NCBI GenBank assembly: GCA_001683895.1
Contig: LXQJ01000041.1
Location: 60,149 to 124,148, forward strand
Reading direction: 5' to 3'
Length of the DNA: 64,000 bases
From: Luteimonas sp. ANT-B3E
GTDB taxonomy: Bacteria > Pseudomonadota > Gammaproteobacteria > Xanthomonadales > Xanthomonadaceae
In this document: one piece after another, positions 45,093 to 54,100 of the stretch
Numbering within the stretch: position 1 is the stretch's first letter
How the letters are laid out: every line of letters starts with the position of its first letter
The notes under the pieces: model-generated
Databases searched by the model: none
What the model saw: only the letters and a program-made list of their open reading frames with translations
Told to the model about the DNA's origin: nothing
Position numbers and translations under genes: made by a program

Positions 45093-45811
45093 CACTTCAC
45101 TCCCTGGCGCACGGTGCGCTGTTCGATGCGTTTCTCGGGGGTCGCGTTGACGACGATGCGGTCGACGTAGATGCCGGGCAGGTGCACGTGGTCGGGGTCG
45201 ATGTCGCCGACCTCCACCAGCTGCTCGACCTCGGCGACGCAGACGCGGCCCGCCATCGCGCACGCCGGGTTGAAGTTGCGCGCGGTGCGGCGGAACAGCA
45301 GGTTGCCGGCGCGGTCCGCCTTCCACGCCTTGACCAGCGCGATGTCGGCGGTGAGCGCGGTCTCCAACACGTAATGCTTGCCGGCGATCTCGCGCGTTTC
45401 CTTGCCTTCGGCGACGATCGTGCCGTAGCCGGTCGCGGTGAAGAACGCCGGGATCCCGGCGCCGCCGGCGCGCAGACGCTCGGCCAGCGTGCCCTGCGGG
45501 TTGAACTCGAGCTCGAGCTCGCCGCCGAGGTACTGGCGCTCGAACTCCTTGTTCTCGCCGACGTAGGACGAAATCATCCGGCGGATCTGCCGGGTCTCCA
45601 GCAGCTGGCCGAGGCCGAAGCCGTCGACGCCGGCGTTGTTGGAGATGACCGTCAGGTCCTTCACCCCGGAATCGCGCAGCGCGGCGATCAGCGCCTCGGG
45701 GATCCCGCAGAGTCCAAAGCCGCCGACCGCGAGGGTCTGGCCGTCGGCGACGATATCGCGCAGCGCGGCGTCGGCATCCAGGTAATGCATGCCGCATGTG
45801 CTCTCAGCCAT
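45092..45811 (-). CDS. scoA: 3-oxoacid (succinyl-CoA:acetoacetate) CoA-transferase subunit A
   Basis: This alpha subunit of about 239 residues shows the family motif [13 protein letters not shown] and continues with [69 protein letters not shown]. The start is uncertain. ATG at 45811 (MAESTCG) and ATG at 45790 ([10 protein letters not shown]) are both possible; the frame also remains open to 45859. It forms an operon with scoB. The pair probably supports ketone-body or branched-chain metabolism feeding the ETF-linked pathways nearby (inference). Confidence 0.92.
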   Translation of the reverse strand: MAESTCGMHYLDADAALRDIVADGQTLAVGGFGLCGIPEALIAALRDSGVKDLTVISNNAGVDGFGLGQLLETRQIRRMISSYVGENKEFERQYLGGELELEFNPQGTLAERLRAGGAGIPAFFTATGYGTIVAEGKETREIAGKHYVLETALTADIALVKAWKADRAGNLLFRRTARNFNPACAMAGRVCVAEVEQLVEVGDIDPDHVHLPGIYVDRIVVNATPEKRIEQRTVRQGVK

Positions 45812-45877
45812 CCAGATCCATCCTCGCTTGTCTGTGCAGTGATCGACGACGTGAAGCATTCACCCGGCGCCAGGGGC

Positions 45878-46234
45878 TTACCGTGTGCCCGACCATCCAG
45901 TCAGTATCACGCCCGCCACGATCAGCGTGATGCCCAGCGCATACGGCAGCCGCACGGACTCGGAAAAAAAGAGGATGCCACCCAGCGGGACGAGCACGAA
46001 GCTCAGCGCCATGAACGGATACGCCTTGGTCAAGGGCAACGTGCGGAGGACGTGGATCCAGAGCACCGTGGCCAAGCCGTAGACCGCCACCGCCCCGACG
46101 GCGATCCCAATCAGCTTGGGATCGAGGTACGGGACGCCCGCCTGGATCCTCGCACCAAGCAGCTTGAACAGCAGCTGCCCGCCGGCAATCATCACGACGC
46201 TGGCCAACACGAGCGAAAGATTGAGTGGCGACAC
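45878..46234 (-). CDS. ArnE-like small EamA-type transporter (block 2)
   Basis: This 118-residue membrane protein has about four helices (LNLSLVLASVVMIAGGQLLFKLL, LIGIAVGAVAVYGLATVLWIHVL, YPFMALSFVLVPLGGILFF, YALGITLIVAGVILTGW). The LPLTKAYPFMALSF motif parallels LPLSEAYPLTAMVF of the block 1 transporter. The start is GTG at 46234, two bases after the methyltransferase stop, so these two genes are one unit. By analogy with ArnE/ArnF it may flip a polyprenyl-phosphate sugar made by the GT2 enzyme at 50028. This pairing is inference. Confidence 0.82.
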   Translation of the reverse strand: MSPLNLSLVLASVVMIAGGQLLFKLLGARIQAGVPYLDPKLIGIAVGAVAVYGLATVLWIHVLRTLPLTKAYPFMALSFVLVPLGGILFFSESVRLPYALGITLIVAGVILTGWSGTR

Positions 46235-46236
46235 GA

Positions 46237-46926
46237 TCAGTCCTTCTGGACGTGCGCGATGTAGAACAGGTTGAGATCCATCGAGGGGACCAGCAACGGG
46301 CGCCACGACTCCTGAACGCCGTGCGGGAAGTAGTACCGGACGAACGCCACCAGATTGTTGATCGCGTTGATGTGTTCCCTCGCCATCCAGTAGTCGTAGG
46401 CGATGCCCGCCTTCACGAACTTGCCGCGCGCACCCACGGTGCGCCCGAGTCGCCACGCGAAACCGGGGTCGCAGGGGAGGACCAGCGAGAGCGTCCCCCC
46501 TGGCTTCAACACGCGCATCCACTCACGGAGCACGCGATGTGGCTGCGGGAGGTGTTCCAGAACGTGGGTCGCGATGACGCGATCGAACGTGGCGTCCGGG
46601 AAATCGAGCGCGGTGGCGTCCTGCGCCATCGACGTCACCTTGCCCCCGAAGCCCTTCTCCCGCGCCGCCGCCGAATCCAGAAAGGGCTGGTTGAGGTCCG
46701 TCATGATGTATTCGTCGAACGCGTGCCTCACGTGGCCCACGTGCACCCCCGTCCCGGCGCCTACTTCGAGCACCTTGGCGAAATGGCATCGCTCGTCGAA
46801 CGCCGCCTCGCACCAGACATGGCTCTTGGTCAGGAAGTAGCCAGCAAGTCCTTCGTCGTAGTTCTTGCCCTCGTAGAGGGCGGCCCACTTCACGAGATAC
46901 TCGTCGTAGTCGGGATCGTCGCGCAT
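46237..46926 (-). CDS. SAM-dependent methyltransferase (block 2)
   Basis: This 229-residue class I methyltransferase has VLEVGAGTGVHVGHVRHAFDEYIMTDLNQPFLDSAAA as the SAM-binding core. FDRVIATHVLEHLPQPHRVLREWMRVLKPGGTLSLVLPCDPG is typical of the Methyltransf_11 family. The C-terminal part AREHINAINNLVAFVRYYFP may define the substrate. ATG at 46926 (MRDDPDYDEYLVKWAALYEGKNYDEG) is chosen; upstream codons cross the probable promoter region. It is divergent from the large membrane protein at 47303. The role is probably glycan methylation (inference). Confidence 0.85.
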   Translation of the reverse strand: MRDDPDYDEYLVKWAALYEGKNYDEGLAGYFLTKSHVWCEAAFDERCHFAKVLEVGAGTGVHVGHVRHAFDEYIMTDLNQPFLDSAAAREKGFGGKVTSMAQDATALDFPDATFDRVIATHVLEHLPQPHRVLREWMRVLKPGGTLSLVLPCDPGFAWRLGRTVGARGKFVKAGIAYDYWMAREHINAINNLVAFVRYYFPHGVQESWRPLLVPSMDLNLFYIAHVQKD

Positions 46927-47302
46927 GGGCGTTCCAGTCAATGGTTGCGCCGGATTATAGCGTCGCCACTCTCGGCGCCGGCTGCCAGCTTGCATGGACG
47001 GAGGAATCCCGTAGCTTTCTGCAGCGAGACTTCAAGGACGCCGATCCGGCCCGAGCCGCTATAATCCCGCCCCCGGCAGCAAGCTCTTCCTCGTCCTCCT
47101 GCCTGCACCCGTTGGGCCTGTCGAGCTTCCATGGGGCGACCTCGGCAGGTGCAAGACGCAGGCAGGGCGCATCGATGGATGAATGCCTCGACGGATCCAC
47201 GCTCTGGTGGCCGAGATTGGCACGTCCTCATCGGGGGGGTCGTGTCGGGCCCAACTGCCCGCTTCCGCCAAGGGACTTACGAATGCGTGCCAAGGGATAT
47301 CG
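46927..47302. promoter_or_regulatory. Divergent promoter region with mirrored -10 boxes
   Basis: These 376 bases separate the minus-strand methyltransferase from the plus-strand membrane protein. GGATTATAGCG (46952-46962) and its exact reverse complement CGCTATAATCC (47057-47067) place perfect TATAAT hexamers facing outward, one per strand. Neither has a good -35 at normal spacing. The plus-strand box lies about 240 bases before the GTG start. Open frames inside are not gene-like. Confidence 0.5.
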
Positions 47303-49909
47303 GTGAGCGCCCACCTGATCCGCGCATTCTGGATGGCGCTCGCCGTGGCGGTTTTCGTCGGGCTGGTCTCGATCAGGGCAACCGGCATGCGGGTGGAGTG
47401 GACTGTTGCGACGACTGCTCCCGGGCCCGCGGAACTGTTCCATGCTGAGGGCGGGAATTTCACCGCCGAGCGAAGCCGCGCGTTTCCCATCATCGCGGAT
47501 GCGCGCAGCCATAGCTATGTGGTGGATCTCCCCACGGCATCGCCGACGGAGACCCTGCGCCTGGACCCGGCGACCGGACCGGGGTCGATCGTCAGCGAGC
47601 GCCTGCGCGTCCGGTGGCGCGTGCTCGGCGTGCCGTCCCGGAGCAGGCCGCTTGCCATCACGCCCGAGGGCGCTCACGAGATCGAGGTCTCGGCGCCCGA
47701 AGGCAGCGTGACCAGGATGGCTGCGCGCGGCGGAGACCCATGGGTCCATCTCACATTGCCAGACGACGCGTCGAGCGGGCTGTGGATGCACCGTGCGGCT
47801 GTATCCATCGCCAGCGGGCTAGCCGCAGCCGCCATCTGGCTGGCAGTCCTTGCGTTGGTCGCTGCGTCGCGGCGCGCGTGGTCCCGCTTCTACCCGGCCT
47901 CCGGACGCGTGGCGGCCGCACTCCGTGCGCTGGGCAGCCACGCGAGCGATCCCGGCGCGGTGCGTTTTGGCGCCTCGGCGACGGGGTTTCTCCTTGCCTG
48001 CATGCTCGGAGCCGTCGTTGGCGTCACCGCGAACCTCAACCAGTCCTCTGTCGCAGTCTGGAACGACTTTCTTCCCAGCGCGGCGGCGACGGATTCGACG
48101 TTGCTGGGATCGGCGCGAAGCATCCGCTCTGACGAGTGGCTGGTGTTCACCCCATGGATGTTGAGCCAGGCCGCGTCCGGCCTGCCCAGCGACAATCGCA
48201 ACCTGGGTGGGCAGTCGACCCCACTGCTGACGTCGATGCCGGTAGCGCACCCGGTGATGTGGGTGCAGCCGGAGTTCTGGGGGTTCGCGATGTTCGGTCC
48301 CGAGCGTGCGATCTCCTGGCACTGGATGTTCAAGGTGTTCGGGTTGCTCACGTCGGCATTCGTGCTGCTGATGCTGCTGACGCGCAACGACAGTCTGATC
48401 TCCGCCCTGGGAGCGACGTGGCTGTGGCTGTCGTCATTCACGCAGTGGTGGTTCTCCGCGGGTATCCCGGAGATCCTGATCGGCTTCTGCTTGACGATGT
48501 CGGGCGTGCTCTACATCGCCGGGGCGCAGCGGCTGCGCGGGCTCGTCGCAGGGGCGACGCTGCTGGTGGTGGGTGCCTGCACGTTCGCGCTGCAGATGTA
48601 TCCACCCTTCCAGATCCCACTCGCATGGGCAGGCGTTGCGATCGTCGTCGGAACGTTGTTCGATGCGCATGCCCGGGAGGCCTTTGCAGTCCATGCCCGC
48701 CGCAGAGTGGTCGCCTATGCCGTTGCAGGGGCCGTCATCGCGCTGGTACTGGCGATATTCATCGTCGACGTAAGACCGACCGTCGCTGCGGTGCTGGATA
48801 CCGCCTATCCGGGGCGCCGTTCGTCGGTCGGCGGCTCCCTGGGCTGGTGGGACCTTTTCAACGGCGCGTTCGAGCTGTGGCGCATCGGTGAGCGGCGCTT
48901 TCCCGGAGGCACGAACGCCTCGGAGGCGAGCGACTTCGTCCTGCTGTTTCCCGTCGCGCTGATGATCCTGGTCGCCATCCGGAAGCGTGCGCGCCAGTTC
49001 CCGGTATTGATCGCGCTCACGGTATTCTGCGTGCTGCTCGCTGCCTGGGCCGCAGTGCCGCTTCCTGAGGGCGCAGCGCAGCCCGTGGCGGCCGCGACGA
49101 TGCTGTCCTACGTCCCTCCGGGCCGATCGATCGCGGGACTGGGCGCCGCTTCCATCCTGCTGTGCTGCATGGTCGTCGCGGCACAGGCACGATTCCGCAC
49201 CGCGACGCCGACGACCCCGGGCACGGCGGCGATCGCCGTCGGTCTTTCCGTGCTGGTGACGCTGCAGGTCGGTGGCTGGATCCTGCGCGTGGATCCGGGC
49301 TTCATGACAGGGTGGCGAATCCTGATGGGTTGTGCTGTCGTGGGACTCGGCACGGCGGCAATGGTCATGGGACGGCGTCGATGGCTGGCTGTCATGATCG
49401 TCCTCGTGGGGTTACCGGGCCTGGCGGTCAATCCAGTGAACCAGGGCCTCGGTCCGCTGGTCGACAGGCCCGTGCTCCAGGCTGCCCGCCTGGCCGACGA
49501 CGACGGTCGATGGATCGCGCTGGGCAATTTCACGCTGGCCCAGGCGCTGAAGGCGAGCGGGCTGCAGGTCTTCGGTGGCGCCACCTATGTTCCCGACCGC
49601 GGCGACATGAACTCGCTCGACCCATCCGAGGCGCAGGCGGATGTATGGAACCGTTACGCACACATCCAGGTCGAATCGGCTCCTGGCATCGACCGCCCTG
49701 AGTTCACGCTGGTCCAGGCTGATCATTACGTCGTGCGCATCGACGTGTGCCGCGACGGCCCGGCGCTCGGCATCGACCGCGCGGCATACGCCGGGATCGC
49801 GCCCGAGGCGGACATGGCGTGCCTGGAGCCCGTCGGCGGCGGGCCGGTCGATGGCATCTCGCTGTATCGGCTGCGTGCTCCCGTCGCGACAGCAGGATCG
49901 ATCGACTGA
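47303..49909 (+). CDS. Large polytopic membrane protein of the glycan locus (block 2)
   Basis: This 868-residue protein has an N-terminal helix (IRAFWMALAVAVFVGLVSIRATG). A periplasmic domain of about 150 residues follows (VEWTVATTAPGPAELFHAEGGNF, LTLPDDASSGLWMHRAAV). Some twelve helices come next (GFLLACMLGAVVGVTANL, MFKVFGLLTSAFVLLMLLTR and others) and then a C-terminal domain. The loop RSDEWLVFTPWMLSQA and the helix-rich core resemble membrane proteins of the YfhO/GT-C type from polysaccharide loci. The exact family was not identified. The start is GTG at 47303, supported by AAGGGA five bases upstream; the open frame extends further upstream without family-like sequence. It may act as the periplasmic transferase of block 2. 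Confidence 0.8.
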   Translation: MSAHLIRAFWMALAVAVFVGLVSIRATGMRVEWTVATTAPGPAELFHAEGGNFTAERSRAFPIIADARSHSYVVDLPTASPTETLRLDPATGPGSIVSERLRVRWRVLGVPSRSRPLAITPEGAHEIEVSAPEGSVTRMAARGGDPWVHLTLPDDASSGLWMHRAAVSIASGLAAAAIWLAVLALVAASRRAWSRFYPASGRVAAALRALGSHASDPGAVRFGASATGFLLACMLGAVVGVTANLNQSSVAVWNDFLPSAAATDSTLLGSARSIRSDEWLVFTPWMLSQAASGLPSDNRNLGGQSTPLLTSMPVAHPVMWVQPEFWGFAMFGPERAISWHWMFKVFGLLTSAFVLLMLLTRNDSLISALGATWLWLSSFTQWWFSAGIPEILIGFCLTMSGVLYIAGAQRLRGLVAGATLLVVGACTFALQMYPPFQIPLAWAGVAIVVGTLFDAHAREAFAVHARRRVVAYAVAGAVIALVLAIFIVDVRPTVAAVLDTAYPGRRSSVGGSLGWWDLFNGAFELWRIGERRFPGGTNASEASDFVLLFPVALMILVAIRKRARQFPVLIALTVFCVLLAAWAAVPLPEGAAQPVAAATMLSYVPPGRSIAGLGAASILLCCMVVAAQARFRTATPTTPGTAAIAVGLSVLVTLQVGGWILRVDPGFMTGWRILMGCAVVGLGTAAMVMGRRRWLAVMIVLVGLPGLAVNPVNQGLGPLVDRPVLQAARLADDDGRWIALGNFTLAQALKASGLQVFGGATYVPDRGDMNSLDPSEAQADVWNRYAHIQVESAPGIDRPEFTLVQADHYVVRIDVCRDGPALGIDRAAYAGIAPEADMACLEPVGGGPVDGISLYRLRAPVATAGSID

Positions 49910-50027
49910 TGATGGCGCTGCAGACTCTCGTCATGCACACGACTGCGGCCGATGGACGGCGACGATCGACGTCGCGCTCCGACGCACCGGGCGATTGCCT
50001 CGCCTGCACGACACTCCGGGAATCCCC

Positions 50028-51107
50028 ATGAGCACCCCGCTCCAAGCGTCCGCGACGCGGTCCCCGTTCCTTTCGCTGGAACGCGGCCGGTCGCCAATGA
50101 TCGCCGTCGTCATCCCGAGCTATCGCGTTCGCACGCACGTCCTGCAGGTGATCGCAGCGGTGCCACCCGAGGTGACGTGGATCGTCGTCGTGGACGACGC
50201 ATGCCCCGAAGGATCGGGCGAGCTGGTGCGGAACAACTGCGCTGATCCCCGTGTGCGGGTCCACACGAATGCACGCAATCTCGGTGTCGGCGGGGCGGTC
50301 ATGCGTGGATATGCGGAGGCAATCGCACTGGGGGCGGCGGTGATCGTGAAGATCGATGGCGATGGCCAGATGGACCCGCGCCTGCTGTCGTTCTTCGTCA
50401 CGCCGATCCTCGCCGGCGAGGCCGATTACACCAAGGGAAACCGCTTCTACGATCTGACGAACATCCGCCAGATGCCCCCACTGCGGATCTTCGGCAACGC
50501 TGTCCTCTCCTTCATGGCCAAGATGTCGACCGGCTACTGGGACCTGTTCGACCCCACAAATGGCTACACCGCCATCCACGCGGACGTGGCGAGCCGGCTC
50601 CCAGTCGATCGCATCAGCACACGCTACTTTTTCGAGACCGACCTCCTCTTCCGCCTGAACACACTCCGGGCAGTGGCGGTCGACATACCGATGGACGCCC
50701 ACTACGGAGACGAGGTCAGCAACCTGCGGGTCTCGCAGGTGGTTGGTGAATTCTTGGGGAAGCACGTCCGCAACATGGGAAAGCGGGTCTTCTACAGCTA
50801 TTTCCTGCGCGACCTGTCCCTTGCGTCACTGGAACTGCTGGTGGGATCCCTGCTGCTGGCAGGCGGCACGGTGTTCGGCATCGCAGCCTGGATCAAGGCC
50901 TTGGCAACCAGTACCGAGACGACCGCAGGTACAGTCATGCTCGCGGCGCTCCCGATCATCGTCGGCCTGCAGTTCCTTCTCGCCTTCCTGGGGTACGACA
51001 TCGCGTCCGTACCGCGACGATGCCTGCACCGCAGCGGGCCGGGAATTGCTCGGGCGGCGATGCCTACCGGCCCGGCGGCTCCGGGTGTCAAACGGACCCA
51101 GGCATGA
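50028..51107 (+). CDS. DPM/GtrB-type polyprenyl-phosphate glycosyltransferase (block 2)
   Basis: This 359-residue GT2 enzyme shows MIAVVIPSYRVRTHVLQVIAAVP, VVVDDACPEGSGELV and the catalytic motif IVKIDGDGQMDPRLL. The acceptor region TNGYTAIHADVASRLPVDRISTRYFFETDLLFRL is followed by two C-terminal helices (SLASLELLVGSLLLAGGTVFGIAAWI and VMLAALPIIVGLQFLLAFLGYDI). This is the polyprenyl-phosphate sugar transferase layout. The 3' end overlaps the convergent trimodular glycosyltransferase gene by 20 bases (51088-51107). It probably supplies lipid-linked sugar for the block 2 transporter and membrane protein (inference). Confidence 0.87.
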   Translation: MSTPLQASATRSPFLSLERGRSPMIAVVIPSYRVRTHVLQVIAAVPPEVTWIVVVDDACPEGSGELVRNNCADPRVRVHTNARNLGVGGAVMRGYAEAIALGAAVIVKIDGDGQMDPRLLSFFVTPILAGEADYTKGNRFYDLTNIRQMPPLRIFGNAVLSFMAKMSTGYWDLFDPTNGYTAIHADVASRLPVDRISTRYFFETDLLFRLNTLRAVAVDIPMDAHYGDEVSNLRVSQVVGEFLGKHVRNMGKRVFYSYFLRDLSLASLELLVGSLLLAGGTVFGIAAWIKALATSTETTAGTVMLAALPIIVGLQFLLAFLGYDIASVPRRCLHRSGPGIARAAMPTGPAAPGVKRTQA

Positions 51108-54100
51108 CGCACTCCTCGCGGTCTCGCATCGCCTCGCGACGCGACTGGACATCCAGGTAGCCTGACTCGGGCAGTACCGCGCGCAGCGTGTCCCATACGG
51201 TCGCTCGGGAATAGCGCTCGCGCACGAACCGCTGCCCCGCGGTCGCGGCCGCGGACCAGACAATCTGGTCCTCCGCAAGACGGACGACGGCATCGGCCAT
51301 TTCCTCGCTGGTGTCTACGACTATCAGGCCGGAGTCGCCATCGATTCCCTGGGCACCGATGGGGGTGGAGACGCAGGGCACGCCGTGTCGGAGCGCTTCG
51401 ATGACCTTGCCCTTGGTTCCGGCGCCGAACCGAAGCGGGGCCAACGCGACGCGTGCCCGTGCGTAGCGCGCCACAAGCGCTTCCTCGGAGACCTGGCCGA
51501 GGACCTCGACACGACTGGACGCGAGTGCCAACAACTCCTCGGGAGGCGTCGCGCCGATAATGCAGAGTGTCAAACCGGGCTGCCTTTGCACCAGCCGCGG
51601 CCAGACCTCATGCATGAACCACAGCATGCCGTCAGCATTCGGGGCATGCCCAAAGCCGCCAACGAAGAGCAGTTCCGAGCGGCCCCGTAGCTGGTCCGCA
51701 ACCGGACGCTGGTCGATGGACACCGCGTCATAGGCAAACAGCGGTATCGTCTTCGCCTCGACCAGCGATCCCTGCGCCCGGAGCGCCGAGCCGACGGCGG
51801 CCGTTTCTTCAGCCGAGGGGTAGAGCACCAGGTCCGAGGCAGCCCACAGTTCTTTCTCGATGGCCTCGAGCCAGTCGGCCTGGATGCGCTGTTCTTCGAT
51901 GCCGGTGCACCCGTACTGCCTGCGAAGCCGCAGGTGGTGCACGTCGTGGCCGTAAAAGATCACGGGCGCGGACGTGTGCCGTCTGACCGCTGTGATGCAC
52001 GCATGCGCCACCAGTGGCCGGCTCAGGACGACGCCATCGACATAGCATCCATGCCGCTCCATCCAGCACTCGAACGGTCCGGATGTCTCTTCGTCGAGCA
52101 CTTCGATCCCGTGGGCACGCAGGCTGTCGGCGTAGACCCCCAATGCGGAGCGCTCGTGGCTCCAGAACTTGATCCTCCAGTCGTGGAGCGACAGAACGCG
52201 CATCAGCTGCCACATGGCCCGCGAACCGGCATCCTGGTCCGGCTCCGGCGGGTAACGATCGACGACGAGCACAGTGCGCGCAAGCTGGGCGCGGTCGCGC
52301 GCGAGGAACGCGTGCTCGCCCGGGAGCAGCTGCTCCCGCGCCAGCAAATGTCCCCAGCGCGCGTTGAATGTCACGCGGTTGCGCGCCTGCGCTACCTTTC
52401 CGCCGCTAAGCGGATCGGTCCCGTGCGACAGTCCCTCGGCATGGACGACCCTGGATGCTGCCTGCATGTAGACACGCAGACCGGCTTCGCGGACCCGGAA
52501 CGCCAGGTCCGTATCCTCGTAATACGCAGGCACGTACCGCTCGTCGAATCCCTCAAGCTGCCTCCAGAGTCCGGCGTGGATGAGGAGCGACGCTCCCGAC
52601 ACGTAGTCCACCTCGCGCACCACCTGGTGCGATGGCTGATCGGGATCCTCGCCGCGCCCGTAGTTGCAGCCGTTTCCGTCCGACCAGACGATCCCACCTG
52701 CCTCCTGGAGGCGGCCATCGGAGCCGATCAGGCGCGACCCGACCAGGCCGCATTGATGGAAGAGCTGGTAGGTCTGCAGCATTGCATCAAGCCAGCCCGG
52801 CTGAACAAGGGTGTCGTTGTTCAGAAAATGCAGGTACTCGCCCGTGGCGCGCATCGCCGCCGCGTTGGCCGATCGCAGGAAGCCCAGGTTGGATTCGTTG
52901 CGGCGGTAGTCAAGCCCGGGCACACCCGAGAACCGCTGCATCTCGGCCTCATTCGAGCAGTCGTCCACCAGCAACACTTCGAACGACGCGAGGTCCCCCG
53001 CGTCCCGTATCGCTCGCAGGCAGGCGAGCGTCTCGGCGAAGTTGCCGAATGCCGTCACGATGATCGAGACCTGAGGATCCAGGGGCCTATCGAACCTCAG
53101 CCCCGTGATGGGCAGCTCGTGGCGATGCGCCCGCAAAGCCTCGGATCGGACCGCGGCCGCCGCGACCGCGGTCGTAGCTTCGCCGATGACCGCCTGCGTC
53201 TCGCGCGCACCTTCTCCACTGCCCCCAGGGGGAAGGAGCCTGTTGAGCGGTTCCGGATCCGACCGCCGCGCCTGGCGCAGGAAGCGCGTGAGGCGCCAGG
53301 ACCGCGACGACCTGATCTGCTCGATGAGTCTCGCCTGCATGGCGATAAACTCTTCCCGCTCGTGCACCCCGCGCTCCTGTTCCAGCGCTGCGGCAGCGAT
53401 GGATGCCATCGCCTCACGCAGCGCCGTGGATTCGGCACGTACCGCAGTGAGCTCGCGCTCGAGCATCTCCGCCCAGAGCGTGCCTTCCGTACTGGCCTGC
53501 CTCACGTGGAGAGCGTCGCGTTCGCAACGACGCAGCGCGTCCTCATCTGCGACGATCTGTCGCTGCAGTTCGGCGCAGCGCAGGTTCGCCGCGTGGAGCT
53601 CCGTCGCATGGCTGATCACGAGCTGGTGCTGGCGGTGCGCATCCAGTGCCGCCTGGTTGCGGGCATGGCGCAGTGAGTTGTATGCCTCCTCCGTTTCCTG
53701 GCTGGCGATCGCGTCGAGCTGCCGGGTCGTCGCTTTGACGAACTGGAGGTCATATACCTCGTCGACGGGCAGGCGGATGGTGCAGCGCCGCTCAAGGTCG
53801 ACAATCCCGAGCACGGCGATACCTGCTGACTCCACCTGCGCCGAGGCGTCGTTGCGACCGCGACTCAGTCCGACGAACACCTCATCGTCGCGGAACGCCA
53901 ACCCACGGACGTAGGCCTCCAGCCGCGCTTCCCTCACCTGCTCGTAGCCGCGATAGATCCTGAGCGTCCGGGCCTGCGAGTCGCACACCCAGAGATGGCC
54001 GTCGTGCGAGCGCAACGAGTGCGGTTGCGACAGCCCGCTGACCAGCACCTCACCCGTTTCCACGTCGAACACTTGGCCCGCACCGCGCGTCCGGTCCTTG

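Noticed and set aside
43431-45170. Single 579-codon protein from the flippase start through scoB
   Set aside because: Only the first 200 codons match the family. The rest is out of frame with the true C-terminal half and antisense to the CoA-transferase gene.
47060-47082. tRNA or small RNA gene near the TATAAT box
   Set aside because: No cloverleaf or stable stem of the right size follows the box; only a promoter-like motif is supported.
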